Source of the DNA: Yersinia aleksiciae
Lineage (GTDB): Bacteria > Pseudomonadota > Gammaproteobacteria > Enterobacterales > Enterobacteriaceae
Reading direction: 5' to 3'
NCBI RefSeq assembly: GCF_001047675.1
Contig: NZ_CP011975.1
Span: forward strand, 1,714,073 to 1,778,072
DNA length: 64,000 bases
This document shows, piece after piece, positions 8,086-19,777 of this stretch. The notes under the pieces are model-generated. The model saw nothing but the letters and a program-made list of their open reading frames with translations, ran no database searches and was not told the origin of the DNA. Each line of letters starts with the position of its first letter. Position 1 is the stretch's first letter. A program made the translations under genes and the position numbers.

Positions 8086-9381
8086 CTACTTAAAGTTAAC
8101 CCGCTCCTCCTGCCCCAAATAGATCCGACTCTCGGCCGGTTGCGTTTTGGCAATCACCACCCCATGACGAATGGAGTAGCGCACTGGCACTTGTCGCCGC
8201 ACCGCATCAAAACCGCTTTCGGCGGGCAGAATAATCAGATTGGCGCTATTACCTAACTGCAAACCATAATCCGATAAATTCAACGTTCTGGCGCTGTTGT
8301 GGGTTATCAGATTCAGACCATCATTGATTTGGCCATATCCCATCAGTTGACAAATATGCAGCCCCATATGCAGCACCTGCAACATATTGGCGGTGCCCAG
8401 CGGATACCACGGGTCGAACACATCATCGTGGCCGAAGCAGACATTAATGTCTGCCGCCAGCATCTCCTTGACCCGCGTAATGCCGCGCCGCTTCGGATAA
8501 GTATCAAAGCGCCCTTGCAGGTGAATATTCACCAAGGGATTAGCGACAAAATGAATGCCGGACATCTTCAGTAGACGGAATAAACGTGAGGCATAAGCGC
8601 CATTATAGGAGTGCATCGCCGTAGTGTGGCTGGCAGTCACCCGCGCCCCCATGTTTTCACGGTGCGCCAACGCCGCTACCGTTTCGACAAAGCGCGACTG
8701 CTCATCATCGATTTCATCACAATGCACATCCACCAGCCGCTGATATTTCTGCGCCAGCGCAAAGGCGATATGCAGTGATTCAACGCCATATTCGCGGGTA
8801 AATTCAAAATGCGGGATGGCCCCCACCACATCCGCGCCCAGTCGCAGCGCCTCTTCCAACAACGCCGCACCGTCGGGATAGGAGAGGATGCCCTCCTGTG
8901 GAAAGGCCACAATCTGCATATCCACCCACGGACTGACCTCCTCTTTCACTTCCAGCATTGCGCTCAGGGCCGTCAGGCTGGGATCGGAGACATCCACATG
9001 GGTGCGCACATGCTGAATACCGTTGGCAATTTGCCATTTCAGCGTCTGCCATGCCCGCTGCTTAACATCCTCGCGCGTCAGCAGCGCTTTGCGCTCAGCC
9101 CAGCGCTCGATGCCCTCAAACAGGGTGCCTGACTGATTCCAGCTCGGTTGCCCCGCCGTTTGGGTGGTATCCAAATGAATATGTGGCTCGACAAAGGGAG
9201 GCAGTGCCAAACCGCCCTGTGCATCCAGCACGCCCGCGCCGGTGGGCAGTTGCTCCGGTTGTGGCACAATCGCGCTGATTTTTCCGTCGGCGACAGTGAG
9301 CTGCCAAAGCCCCGTTTGCCCGACAAGGCGCACATTATTGATGCTCGTCAGTAAATGCTGTGTTGAGGATTGCGCTGACAT
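8086..9381 (-). CDS. codA: Cytosine deaminase
   Basis: This 431-residue amidohydrolase converts cytosine to uracil plus ammonia for pyrimidine salvage. It is very close to enteric CodA throughout: metal-site HIHLD near residue 60, [28 protein letters not shown] and [15 protein letters not shown] are all present. An upstream in-frame ATG at 9393 would add four residues, but the ATG at 9381 has an ideal GGAGG five bases before it and matches the known N-terminus better. The cytosine permease gene codB, which precedes codA in E. coli, is absent here, so uptake must be encoded elsewhere. The gene is placed between tsgA and nirB. Confidence 0.95.
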   Translation of the reverse strand: MSAQSSTQHLLTSINNVRLVGQTGLWQLTVADGKISAIVPQPEQLPTGAGVLDAQGGLALPPFVEPHIHLDTTQTAGQPSWNQSGTLFEGIERWAERKALLTREDVKQRAWQTLKWQIANGIQHVRTHVDVSDPSLTALSAMLEVKEEVSPWVDMQIVAFPQEGILSYPDGAALLEEALRLGADVVGAIPHFEFTREYGVESLHIAFALAQKYQRLVDVHCDEIDDEQSRFVETVAALAHRENMGARVTASHTTAMHSYNGAYASRLFRLLKMSGIHFVANPLVNIHLQGRFDTYPKRRGITRVKEMLAADINVCFGHDDVFDPWYPLGTANMLQVLHMGLHICQLMGYGQINDGLNLITHNSARTLNLSDYGLQLGNSANLIILPAESGFDAVRRQVPVRYSIRHGVVIAKTQPAESRIYLGQEERVNFK

Positions 9382-9573
9382 TGATGCCTCCATTATCCCT
9401 TTGCCACCTTCGGCCTTATTTGCTCTTAGCTTATCCGATCAGCAGTGGCCCGCCCGATTTTCTTTTTAAATGCGGATCTATCATAAAATCAAAAAAACAG
9501 CCAAAACTGAAACCTTTCAGCTAAAGATGAATGAAATCCGCAACTTATCAAAAATCGTTTAAAATCATTCATC

Positions 9574-9589
9574 TACCACCTTAGAGGTA
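9574..9589. promoter_or_regulatory. NarL/NarP 7-2-7 site of nirB
   Basis: TACCACC, two bases, then AGAGGTA form the inverted heptamer pair bound by phosphorylated NarL/NarP. The centre (9581.5) is 28 bases upstream of the FNR-site centre, the same spacing as the -69.5 and -41.5 sites of the E. coli nirB promoter. Confidence 0.75.
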
Positions 9590-9602
9590 TATGGAACGCT
9601 AA

Positions 9603-9616
9603 TTGATTTACATCAA
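9603..9616. promoter_or_regulatory. FNR site of nirB
   Basis: TTGATTTACATCAA fits the FNR consensus TTGATNNNNATCAA perfectly. It implies anaerobic activation of nirBDC-cysG. If centred at -41.5, transcription would start near 9651. Confidence 0.88.
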
Positions 9617-9637
9617 GAAGCGCCATGTTGGGAAGAT

Positions 9638-9643
9638 TAAGGT
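9638..9643 (+). promoter_or_regulatory. Likely -10 element of the nirB promoter
   Basis: TAAGGT lies seven bases before the start point predicted from the FNR site (about 9651). It corresponds in position to the -10 region of the E. coli nirB promoter. Confidence 0.55.
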
Positions 9644-9673
9644 AAGCGTAGAAAATTAAAAATTGAGGCAAAA

Positions 9674-12214
9674 ATGAGCAAAGTCAAACTTGCCATCATT
9701 GGCAACGGCATGGTCGGCCACCGCTTTATCGAAGACTTATTGGATAAAGCGGATAAAGACCAATTTGAGATAACCGTATTTTGCGAAGAGCCTCGCATCG
9801 CTTATGACCGGGTACATCTTTCCTCTTACTTCTCCCACCATACCGCCGAAGAACTGTCACTGGTTCGTGAAGGCTTTTATGAAAAACACGGTGTCAAAGT
9901 GCTGGTGGGCGAACGCGCCATTACCATCAACCGCACCGAGAAAGTGATTCACTCCAACAGCGGCCGTACTCTCTATTACGACAAGCTGATTATGGCGACC
10001 GGCTCCTATCCGTGGATCCCGCCCATCAAAGGTAGCGAAGGGCAAGATTGCTTTGTCTATCGCACCATTGAAGACCTGAACGCTATCGAAGCCTGTACCC
10101 GCCGCAGCAAACGTGGGGCGGTTATCGGTGGCGGTCTGCTCGGGCTGGAAGCGGCAGGGGCATTGAAAAACCTCGGCGTTGAAACCCATGTAATTGAATT
10201 TGCGCCAGTATTAATGGCCGAGCAGCTTGATCCCATGGGTGGCGACCAACTGCGCCAGAAGATTGAGCGCATGGGCGTCAGGGTCCATACCGGCAAAAAT
10301 ACCCAGGAAATTATTCATTCAGGCCAAAACAGCCGCAAAACCATGCAGTTTGCTGATGGTTCGCAGCTGGAAGTCGATTTTATTGTCTTCTCCACCGGGA
10401 TTCGCCCACAAGACAAACTGGCGCATCAATGCGGTTTAGCCACAGCACGCCGTGGTGGTATTGCTATCAATGATTATTGCCAGACATCCGACCCAGATGT
10501 TTACGCCATTGGTGAGTGTGCCTCGTGGCAAGAGCGGACCTTCGGGCTGGTTGCGCCGGGCTACAAAATGGCGCAGGTCACCGCCGATCACCTGTTAGGC
10601 CGCGAAAACGCCTTCAAGGGTGCCGACATGAGCGCCAAGCTGAAGTTGCTGGGTGTCGATGTGGGCGGAATTGGTGATGCCCATGGCCGCACTGAAGGCG
10701 CGCGCAGCTACGTTTATCTGGATGAAAATAAAGAAATTTATAAGCGTTTGGTGGTCAGCGCTGACAACAAAACCCTGCTGGGCGCAGTGCTGGTGGGGGA
10801 TACCTCGGATTACGGCAATCTGCTGCAACTGGCACTGAACAATATTGTGCTGCCAGACAACCCAGATAGCCTGATCCTCCCTGCCCACGCGGGCAGTAAA
10901 CCCGCTATGGGGGTGGACTCACTGCCCGATACCGCACAGATCTGCTCCTGTTTTGATGTCACCAAAGGCGACATTATTCAGGCCATCGGTCAGGGCTGCC
11001 ATACGGTTGCGGCACTGAAATCCGCCACTAAAGCAGGCACCGGCTGCGGCGGCTGTATTCCGCTGGTCACGCAAGTACTGAATGCGGAACTCAGCAAGCA
11101 AGGCATTGAAGTCAATCACCATTTGTGTGAGCACTTCGCCTATTCGCGCCAAGAGCTGTATCACTTGATCCGTGTTGAAGGGATTAAATCCTTCGATGCC
11201 CTGCGGGAGAAATACGGCAAAGGTTACGGCTGTGAAGTCTGTAAACCGACGGTTGGCTCACTGCTGGCATCCTGCTGGAATGACTATATTTTGGCGCCGC
11301 AACATACGCCGTTGCAGGACACCAATGACAACTTCCTCGGCAATATCCAGAAAGACGGCACTTACTCGGTCATCCCGCGCTCACCAGGTGGCGAGATCAC
11401 ACCGGATGGCCTGCTCACCATCGGCCGCATTGCCAAAGAGTATAATTTGTACACCAAACTGACCGGCTCGCAGCGAGTGGGGATGTTTGGCGCGCAAAAA
11501 GATGACCTGCCGGCTATCTGGGCGCAACTGATTGAAGCGGGCTTTGAAACCGGCCACGCCTACGCCAAAGCGCTGCGCATGGCCAAAACCTGCGTCGGCA
11601 GCACTTGGTGCCGCTTTGGTGTCGGTGACAGCGTCGGTTTTGGTGTCGCACTGGAGCATCGCTTCAAAGGCATCCGCACACCACACAAAATGAAGTTTGG
11701 TGTCTCCGGCTGTACCCGCGAGTGTTCCGAAGCACAGGGCAAAGACGTGGGGATTATCGCCACCGAAAACGGCTGGAATCTGTATGTCTGTGGTAATGGC
11801 GGCATGAAGCCACGTCATGCGGACTTACTGGCAGCGGATCTGGATGAAGAGACGCTGATGCGCTATCTCGACCGCTTTATGATGTTCTACATCCGCACCG
11901 CCGATAAGCTGCAACGCACTTCGGTGTGGCTGGAGAGTTTGGAAGGCGGCATTAACTACCTGCGGGCGGTTATCCTCGACGACAAACTGGGCATCAACGA
12001 TCAGTTGGAAGCCGATATCGCCCGTCTGCGCGATAAAGTGACCTGCGAATGGAAAGCCACCGTCGAGAACCCCGCGGCACAAGTTCGCTTTGCCCACTTT
12101 ATCAATAGCCCGCTGCGCGACCCGAACGTGCAAGTGGTGGCTGAACGTGAACAACATCGCCCAGCCCGCCCGGATGAGCGCATCCCAGTGCGAGTGCTGG
12201 AGGAGAACCTATGA
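9674..12214 (+). CDS. nirB: Nitrite reductase (NADH), large subunit
   Basis: This 846-residue cytoplasmic enzyme reduces nitrite to ammonium with NADH. Its order of domains is clear. An N-terminal FAD/NAD pyridine-nucleotide reductase (KLAIIGNGMVGHRF; second loop VIGGGLLGLEAAGAL) comes first. A BFD-like [2Fe-2S] region with CSCFDV and GCGGCIP follows (around 415-460). The siroheme/[4Fe-4S] domain is last, with CVGSTWCRFG and SGCTRECSEA (around 640-690) supplying the cluster and siroheme cysteines. Length is normal. It leads the nirB-nirD-nirC-cysG operon behind FNR and NarL/P sites and overlaps nirD by 4 bases. Confidence 0.98.
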   Translation: MSKVKLAIIGNGMVGHRFIEDLLDKADKDQFEITVFCEEPRIAYDRVHLSSYFSHHTAEELSLVREGFYEKHGVKVLVGERAITINRTEKVIHSNSGRTLYYDKLIMATGSYPWIPPIKGSEGQDCFVYRTIEDLNAIEACTRRSKRGAVIGGGLLGLEAAGALKNLGVETHVIEFAPVLMAEQLDPMGGDQLRQKIERMGVRVHTGKNTQEIIHSGQNSRKTMQFADGSQLEVDFIVFSTGIRPQDKLAHQCGLATARRGGIAINDYCQTSDPDVYAIGECASWQERTFGLVAPGYKMAQVTADHLLGRENAFKGADMSAKLKLLGVDVGGIGDAHGRTEGARSYVYLDENKEIYKRLVVSADNKTLLGAVLVGDTSDYGNLLQLALNNIVLPDNPDSLILPAHAGSKPAMGVDSLPDTAQICSCFDVTKGDIIQAIGQGCHTVAALKSATKAGTGCGGCIPLVTQVLNAELSKQGIEVNHHLCEHFAYSRQELYHLIRVEGIKSFDALREKYGKGYGCEVCKPTVGSLLASCWNDYILAPQHTPLQDTNDNFLGNIQKDGTYSVIPRSPGGEITPDGLLTIGRIAKEYNLYTKLTGSQRVGMFGAQKDDLPAIWAQLIEAGFETGHAYAKALRMAKTCVGSTWCRFGVGDSVGFGVALEHRFKGIRTPHKMKFGVSGCTRECSEAQGKDVGIIATENGWNLYVCGNGGMKPRHADLLAADLDEETLMRYLDRFMMFYIRTADKLQRTSVWLESLEGGINYLRAVILDDKLGINDQLEADIARLRDKVTCEWKATVENPAAQVRFAHFINSPLRDPNVQVVAEREQHRPARPDERIPVRVLEENL

Positions 12215-12537
12215 GCCAGTGGATCCCACTCTGCCTGTTAGACGATATTTTGCCCGGCAGCGGCGTATGTGGCCTGATCGGCGAACAACACATCGCGGTT
12301 TTCCGCCCTTACACTGACGAGCAGGTTTTCGCCATCAGTAACATCGATCCTTTCGCTCAGGCCAGTGTGCTGTCACGCGGATTGATTGCCGAGCATCAAG
12401 GTGATTTGTGGGTCGCCAGCCCTCTGAAAAAACAGCACTTCCGCCTGCATGATGGCCTCTGTCTGGAAGATGAAACGCGCTCGGTAACCCACTATGACGT
12501 GCGAGTCCGCGACGGCATGGTGCAAGTCAAAGCGTGA
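12211..12537 (+). CDS. nirD: Nitrite reductase (NADH), small subunit
   Basis: This is a 108-residue Rieske-fold partner of NirB. Like other enteric NirD proteins, it does not show the paired Cys/His ligands of a true Rieske cluster. The start ATG overlaps the nirB stop as ATGA, which points to translational coupling and equal subunit supply. Length is normal for the family. Confidence 0.96.
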   Translation: MSQWIPLCLLDDILPGSGVCGLIGEQHIAVFRPYTDEQVFAISNIDPFAQASVLSRGLIAEHQGDLWVASPLKKQHFRLHDGLCLEDETRSVTHYDVRVRDGMVQVKA

Positions 12538-12589
12538 TAAATAGCGGGTGAATTCGGTCAATCCGAATGCCTATAGAGAATGATTGATC

Positions 12590-12646
12590 ATCCCCAAAGT
12601 GATTGACGTTGCAGCTAACACCGCTGCGGCGTCAAGAGCAAGGGAT
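12590..12646. repeat. Degraded short ERIC-like palindrome
   Basis: A 57-bp sequence starts ATCCCCAAAGTGATTG and ends AGGGAT, with inner arms GTTGCAG and CTGCGGCGTC. It parallels the 59-bp repeat at 2684-2742 over its whole length. It sits in the nirD-nirC gap just upstream of the nirC ribosome binding site and could form a hairpin in the operon mRNA. Confidence 0.5.
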
Positions 12647-12663
12647 TAGGATTGGGATTAAAA

Positions 12664-13470
12664 ATGTACAGCGACACCATCAACAAATGCGCGGCTAACG
12701 CGGCGCGAATCGTCAAACTGGCCAAAGAGAGCCCACTGGGCTTCTGGATTGGTTCCGCCATGGCCGGTGCCTATGTGGGCCTTGGCATTATTCTGATTTT
12801 CACCTTAGGAAACCTGATCGACCCGGCTTACCGTCCGCTGGTGATGGGAGCGACCTTTGGTCTGGCGCTGACCTTAGTCATTATCGCCGGTTCTGAGCTG
12901 TTCACCGGTCACACCATGTTCCTAACCTTCGGCGTGAAAGCGGGCGTCATCAAATCCAGTCAAATGTGGGCGGTCTTGCCACAAACCTGGCTGGGGAATC
13001 TGCTGGGCTCAGTGTTTGTGGCCCTGCTCTATTACTACGGCGGCGGCAGCTTGCTCACGGTAGATACCAGCTTGGTGCACACCGCCGCGCTGGCAAAAAC
13101 CTCTGCGCCTGCTATGACCTTATTCTTCAAAGGTGTATTATGTAACTGGCTGGTTTGTCTGGCGATCTGGATGGCAATCCGCGTAGAAGGTGCGGCGAAA
13201 TTTATTGCTATCTGGTGGTGTCTGCTGGCCTTTATTGCTTCTGGCTACGAGCACTCAGTCGCCAACATGACGCTGTTCGCGCTGTCATGGTTTGGTCATC
13301 ACAGCGAGGCTTACACCCTAAGTGGCATTGGTCACAACCTGTTGTGGGTCACACTGGGGAATACCCTGTCGGGTGCGGTGTTTATGGGGCTGGGCTACTG
13401 GTATGCCACGCCACGGGATCAGCGCCCACAGCCCGCAATCATCAGCGCGCCACACGCGGTGAAAGAGTAA
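12664..13470 (+). CDS. nirC: Nitrite transporter (formate/nitrite transporter family)
   Basis: This is a 268-residue inner-membrane channel of the FNT family that moves nitrite for the cytoplasmic NirBD reductase. It has six hydrophobic segments and the family signature regions AGAYVGLGIIL and GSELFTGHTMFL. A TTG at 12652 is in frame, but the ATG at 12664 (MYSDTINKCA) gives the exact family length. It lies 126 bases after nirD, with an ERIC-like hairpin between. Confidence 0.95.
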   Translation: MYSDTINKCAANAARIVKLAKESPLGFWIGSAMAGAYVGLGIILIFTLGNLIDPAYRPLVMGATFGLALTLVIIAGSELFTGHTMFLTFGVKAGVIKSSQMWAVLPQTWLGNLLGSVFVALLYYYGGGSLLTVDTSLVHTAALAKTSAPAMTLFFKGVLCNWLVCLAIWMAIRVEGAAKFIAIWWCLLAFIASGYEHSVANMTLFALSWFGHHSEAYTLSGIGHNLLWVTLGNTLSGAVFMGLGYWYATPRDQRPQPAIISAPHAVKE

Positions 13471-13541
13471 CGGTTACCCGCATTTCCCCGTCCGCAAGGG
13501 CGGGCTTTATCACCCCGCTACCTTAATCTGAAGGATTGCCG

Positions 13542-14960
13542 ATGGACTACTTCCCGATTTTCTGCCAACTGCAAAACAAAGCCTGCCTGCTGGTCGGTGG
13601 TGGTGAAGTGGCCGAACGCAAAGCCCGCCTGCTGCTGGAGGCGGGGGCGGTTGTCACCGCCAACGCCTGCGAGTTTACGCCACAGTTTCACGATTGGGCT
13701 GAGCAGGGGCGGCTCTCCTTAGTGAGCAGCGAGTTTGTCCCTGAGTTGCTGGCAGAGAAGTGGCTGGTGATTGCCGCCACCGATCAAGTGGCGGTGAATG
13801 CATTGGTCTATCAGAGCGCTAACCAACAGCGAGTATTCTGCAATGTGGTGGATGATCCCAAGCGTACCAGCTTTATCATGCCATCAATCATTGACCGCTC
13901 ACCCATCATGATTGCTATCTCTTCTGGCGGTAAAGCGCCAGTGCTGGCACGACTGCTGCGGGAAAAGCTCGAGGCTATATTGCCCCTGCATTTGGGGCAA
14001 CTGGCACAGTTGGCGGGTGATTTGCGCCAACGGGTAAAGCAACATTTTGCCGCCATGCCCGATCGCCGTCGTTTTTGGGAAAAGCTGCTGACCCACGATC
14101 GTTTGGCGCAGTCACTGGCGAATGACGATCAGATGCAAGTCGAGCAGCATATCGAACAGTTATTCAACGCGCCGCTCTCTGATCGTGGCGAAGTGGTGTT
14201 AGTCGGTGCTGGGCCGGGTGATGCCGGTTTGCTGACCTTAAAAGGTTTGCAACAGATTCAGCAAGCCGATGTGGTGGTGTACGACCGCTTAGTTTCCGAT
14301 GAGGTGATGAATCTGGTACGGCGCGATGCCGAGCGGATTTTTGTCGGCAAACAGTCGGGCCATCACAGTGTTCCGCAGGATCAAATCAATCAAATCTTGT
14401 TGCAGCAAGCGCAGCTGGGTAAACGGGTGGTGCGGTTGAAAGGTGGCGATCCGTTTATTTTTGGTCGGGGCGGCGAGGAGTTGGAAACGCTGGCGGAATA
14501 CGGCATTCCTTTCTCGGTGGTGCCGGGAATCACTGCCGCGTCGGGCTGCTCTGCTTATAGTGGCATTCCCCTAACCCATCGTGATCATGCGCAGAGTGTA
14601 CGGCTAATTACTGGCCATGCCAAAAAAGAGGCTCAGCTGGATTGGGCTAATCTGGCGGCAGAGAAGCAAACACTGGTGTTTTATATGGGGTTGTCGCAGG
14701 CCGGAGAGATCCAGCAGCAGCTGATTCGACACGGTATGCCTGCCGCGACGCCAGTGGCACTGGTGGAGAATGGCACCTCGCGCCATCAGCGAGTGGTCAG
14801 CGGCGAACTGAGCCAGTTGGCGCTACTTTCCCAGCAGGTCAGCAGCCCTAGCCTGATTATTGTCGGCAGCGTGGTCAGCTTACGTGAAAAACTGAATTGG
14901 TTTTCCAGCGCCGAGCACGGCAAAGTCGCAGTAAAGGAGCAGGCTGAAAGAGTGGGTTAA
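13542..14960 (+). CDS. cysG: Siroheme synthase (trifunctional)
   Basis: This 472-residue fusion makes siroheme for NirB and for sulfite reductase. The N-terminal half ([19 protein letters not shown] at about 18-36) is the NAD-dependent precorrin-2 dehydrogenase/ferrochelatase. The C-terminal half is the SAM-dependent uroporphyrinogen-III methyltransferase, shown by [23 protein letters not shown] and [12 protein letters not shown]. The start is the ATG at 13542 (MDYFPIFC); a TTG two codons upstream is unlikely. As the last nir gene it supplies the NirB cofactor. Confidence 0.96.
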   Translation: MDYFPIFCQLQNKACLLVGGGEVAERKARLLLEAGAVVTANACEFTPQFHDWAEQGRLSLVSSEFVPELLAEKWLVIAATDQVAVNALVYQSANQQRVFCNVVDDPKRTSFIMPSIIDRSPIMIAISSGGKAPVLARLLREKLEAILPLHLGQLAQLAGDLRQRVKQHFAAMPDRRRFWEKLLTHDRLAQSLANDDQMQVEQHIEQLFNAPLSDRGEVVLVGAGPGDAGLLTLKGLQQIQQADVVVYDRLVSDEVMNLVRRDAERIFVGKQSGHHSVPQDQINQILLQQAQLGKRVVRLKGGDPFIFGRGGEELETLAEYGIPFSVVPGITAASGCSAYSGIPLTHRDHAQSVRLITGHAKKEAQLDWANLAAEKQTLVFYMGLSQAGEIQQQLIRHGMPAATPVALVENGTSRHQRVVSGELSQLALLSQQVSSPSLIIVGSVVSLREKLNWFSSAEHGKVAVKEQAERVG

Positions 14961-14989
14961 GCTGAGTTGACTCATAAGGGGGGATAACT

Positions 14990-15130
14990 CCCCTGAGGTT
15001 AATGACAAAACCAGCATTAAGCCAGGTGCACGCAGGGTCGACTGTCACTAGGGGCACTTCGGTCGCTTACGCGACTACGACCCCAACGGAACATTTCCCT
15101 TCAATCAACTTTGTCAGCAGTCTGAGGGGG
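14990..15130. repeat. Dispersed palindromic intergenic repeat, copy 1
   Basis: This 141-bp element has inverted ends (CCCCTGAGG and TGACAAA at the left, TTTGTCA and CTGAGGGG at the right). It fills the gap between the convergent cysG and trpS genes. An internal hairpin, GTCGC-TTAC-GCGAC (15062-15075), reads as a GTAA loop on the minus strand. Its reverse complement aligns with 48931-49077 over the whole length. It is probably a non-coding miniature mobile repeat of the kind common in Yersinia; I cannot assign it to a named family with certainty. Confidence 0.65.
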
Positions 15131-15167
15131 AGAGAGATCCCCCCCTTCGAATGGCTTATTGCTCTAC

Positions 15168-16900
<1,733 letters not shown>

Positions 16901-16908
<8 letters not shown>

Positions 16909-17578
16909 GGGCAGACATCGCCAGCTCGCTACGCATTGCATCGATGACCGCAGCATAATCCGGTTGGCTGAAGATAGCCGAGCCGGCGACAAACATATCG
17001 GCACCCGCCGCGGCTATCTGGCGAATGTTATCCACTTTCACCCCGCCATCCACTTCCAGACGGATGTCATAACCGCTGTCATCAATCAGCTTACGCACTT
17101 GCCGCAGTTTGTTCAGTGTCTCGGGGATAAATGATTGCCCGCCGAAACCAGGGTTTACCGACATCAGCAAAATGACATCCAGCTTATCCATCACATAGTC
17201 AAGGTAGCTCAGAGGCGTGGCTGGATTGAACACCAGACCCGCCTTGCAACCGCTCTCTTTGATCAGTTGCAGCGTGCGGTCGACATGCTCTGAGGCTTCA
17301 GGATGGAATGAAATATAAGTGGCACCGGCTTTGGCAAAGTCCGGCACGATACGATCAACCGGCTTCACCATCAGATGCACATCAATCGGGGCGGTAATAC
17401 CGTAGTCACGCAGCGCCTGACACACCATTGGGCCGATGGTCAGATTAGGAACGTAATGATTGTCCATCACATCAAAGTGCACAACATCAGCGCCAGCCGC
17501 GAGCACCTTGGCAGTATCTTCACCCAAGCGGGCAAAATCTGCTGACAGAATAGATGGGGCAATTAAAAACTTTTTCAT
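16901..17578 (-). CDS. rpe: Ribulose-phosphate 3-epimerase
   Basis: This 225-residue TIM-barrel enzyme interconverts ribulose 5-phosphate and xylulose 5-phosphate in the pentose phosphate pathway. Motifs include [34 protein letters not shown] (metal-binding His/Asp), [20 protein letters not shown] and EVDGGVK. The start is taken at 17578 (MKKFLIAPS), which gives the standard 225 residues; a start four codons upstream is possible but less likely. It overlaps gph by 8 bases. Confidence 0.96.
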
Positions 17579-17701
17579 CCGCTTCTCCAAACGTATCTCT
17601 TTGTTTTATGAAGCATCCATTTTGTAGATTTAACCCTCTACATCAAACGGTCTGTTTCATAAACCACGGGGTTTGAATCTTTACCGAGCGGATAATTCCG
17701 C

Positions 17702-18514
17702 TCAGCTATATAGCGCCAAAAGCTCGTTCACTTTACTACGGCCTAGGATATTACGGCTGATAGTTCGGCGCGCTTTCACTACATGCAGTGACGCCTGATG
17801 ATACCAATCGCGCGTCAGTTCTGTATCGTGGTTAGAGATCAGAACCGGAATCTGGTTTTCAGCCGAAAGCTGGTAAGCCAGACGCGCCAGATTCTGTTGA
17901 TCCGCGATACCAAAATTGTTGGTGTGATATGCCGTAAAATTGGCGGTCGCCGACAGCGGTGCATACGGAGGATCGCAGTAAACCACGGCCCCGTGCACGG
18001 CTTTTAATAAAGTTTCCTGATAGTGCTCACAAACAAAAACAGCATGTTGTGATTTTTCAGCAAACCAATACAGCTCCGCTTCTGGGAAATAAGGTTTTTT
18101 GTAGCGACCAAAAGGCACATTGAATTCACCGCTCAAATTATAACGACACAGACCGTTATAACAATGGCGATTCAGATAGAGGAACAATAATGCACGGCGA
18201 TAGGTATCGGTACTGGAGTTAAACTCTTGACGTAGAATATAAAAACTTTCGGAATTATTGAAATCGCCCGTAAATAAAACGCGAGCGTCACGCACAAAGT
18301 CATCCGTGCGTTCCTTTACGATATTGTAGAGGTTGATAAGATCACTGTTGATATCGGCCAGTATGTAAGACTCATACTCAGTGTTAAGAAACACCGACCC
18401 CGCACCGACGAATGGCTCTATCAAGCAGTCTCCCGCTGGAAGATGGCGTCGAATGTCATCAACCAGCGGATATTTCCCACCAGCCCATTTTAAAAAAGCG
18501 CGGTTTTTCTTCAT
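17702..18514 (-). CDS. dam: DNA adenine methylase (GATC)
   Basis: This 270-residue N6-adenine methyltransferase modifies GATC sites and directs mismatch repair and replication timing. The SAM motif FVGAGSVF and the catalytic motif DPPY (in YCDPPYAPLS) are intact, as is the N-terminal FLKWAGGK. Length is normal for enteric Dam. It lies between damX and rpe in the conserved cluster, 83 bases after damX. Confidence 0.97.
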   Translation of the reverse strand: MKKNRAFLKWAGGKYPLVDDIRRHLPAGDCLIEPFVGAGSVFLNTEYESYILADINSDLINLYNIVKERTDDFVRDARVLFTGDFNNSESFYILRQEFNSSTDTYRRALLFLYLNRHCYNGLCRYNLSGEFNVPFGRYKKPYFPEAELYWFAEKSQHAVFVCEHYQETLLKAVHGAVVYCDPPYAPLSATANFTAYHTNNFGIADQQNLARLAYQLSAENQIPVLISNHDTELTRDWYHQASLHVVKARRTISRNILGRSKVNELLALYS

Positions 18515-18597
18515 GCCGTCAGTTAGCTACTTAATAATTCAGAGCCGCAGATTGTACTCTGTTTCAAACAGCACATCAGCGCACAAATAAGAATGAT

Positions 18598-19599
18598 TTA
18601 TTTTTTAAGGTCTTGCTGTACTTGTTGTACAGGTTTAACCCACGGTTTTTTCGCCTGAACATCGGCTGGTAGTGTGGTGATAGCCCTTTTTGCATCAGCA
18701 GAAGAGGCGTAATTACCACTCACTAAAATGTACCAAGGCTTGCCATCACGTTTAGTTTCATAGACATGATAGTCAGTTAATTTTTGCTGCTTGGCGTAGG
18801 CATTCAGCGTGTCTGAGCGAGATGCACTGCTCAGTTGTAAGGTGAAGTGACTGCCTGGTGCATTTTTCAACGCACTGCTACTGCCACCCGCCGAACCTGC
18901 TTTAGCAACCGCAGATGCTGCTGGGGAGACCACTGCTGTCGGTTTTTTATGGCTGGCAGTTGAGGGTTTAGAGGCCACCGTGCCTGGCTTCTGTGATGGG
19001 TGGGTAATGGTTTCACCCGTCACTGGCGCTTTCGCCCCTTTTGAGCCAGAAACCGTTGCTGGTGCTGTCGGTAAGGTTGATGTCTGGCCGTCATTCATAT
19101 TCTGAGACAGTGTATCGACTTGCCCCTGAGTCTGAGAAAGCGCATCAGACATATTGCCCGGTAACTCGACACGCTGAGTCGGGCCGTTCGCTGACGGTTG
19201 TGCTGTGGCTTCAGTTGGGGTCGGCGAAATCGGCGGAACACTGATATCTTGTGGTTGAGCCGTGTTCTTCACGCCATTGGCATCATGACCATCGCTGGCA
19301 TTGTTCGCCACACCCGGTTGCGCGTTGTTACCGCTGGTGAGTGAAGATGAATCAGATAGATTAATGTTTTTCGCGGCATCAACATTGGGATTCTGTTGAG
19401 AGGCTTCATGCTCTGTCGGCGCTTTCAGAGCTGAGCCGATGGCAATAATGATCAATAGCAGCACTAAAATGCCGATACCAATCATCATGTGTTGGCGTGA
19501 AACAGCCAGCTTCGGCCCTGTTGAGGACTTACGAGCGCGTGTAGGACGACGGTCACTGCTATCTGGTTTCAGATCGTCTTCCGGCTTTAAATCATCCAT
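18598..19599 (-). CDS. damX: DamX, SPOR-domain cell-division protein
   Basis: This is a 333-residue bitopic inner-membrane protein that localises to the division septum. It has a short cytoplasmic N-terminus, one membrane segment (about residues 37-60, MIGIGILVLLLIIIAIGSAL), a long low-complexity Pro/Thr/Ala/Ser-rich periplasmic linker, and a C-terminal SPOR domain (about 250-325, starting HFTLQLSSAS) that binds denuded glycan strands. It is shorter than E. coli DamX (428) because the linker is shorter, which is common in this family. Confidence 0.93.
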   Translation of the reverse strand: MDDLKPEDDLKPDSSDRRPTRARKSSTGPKLAVSRQHMMIGIGILVLLLIIIAIGSALKAPTEHEASQQNPNVDAAKNINLSDSSSLTSGNNAQPGVANNASDGHDANGVKNTAQPQDISVPPISPTPTEATAQPSANGPTQRVELPGNMSDALSQTQGQVDTLSQNMNDGQTSTLPTAPATVSGSKGAKAPVTGETITHPSQKPGTVASKPSTASHKKPTAVVSPAASAVAKAGSAGGSSSALKNAPGSHFTLQLSSASRSDTLNAYAKQQKLTDYHVYETKRDGKPWYILVSGNYASSADAKRAITTLPADVQAKKPWVKPVQQVQQDLKK

Positions 19600-19777
19600 C
19601 TAAACCCTCCAACTAGAGGCAAAAGCCTACCGCGTTTATCACTGCGATTCGGCTGATTGAATTTACTGACTGCAAACAGGCTAAACCGCCCGCAGCAAAG
19701 GAATATGATGTACTTATGATACAGCATCATAGGGCTTATGAGCATAGATCTTATGAATATCGTACTTTTGCCATTTC

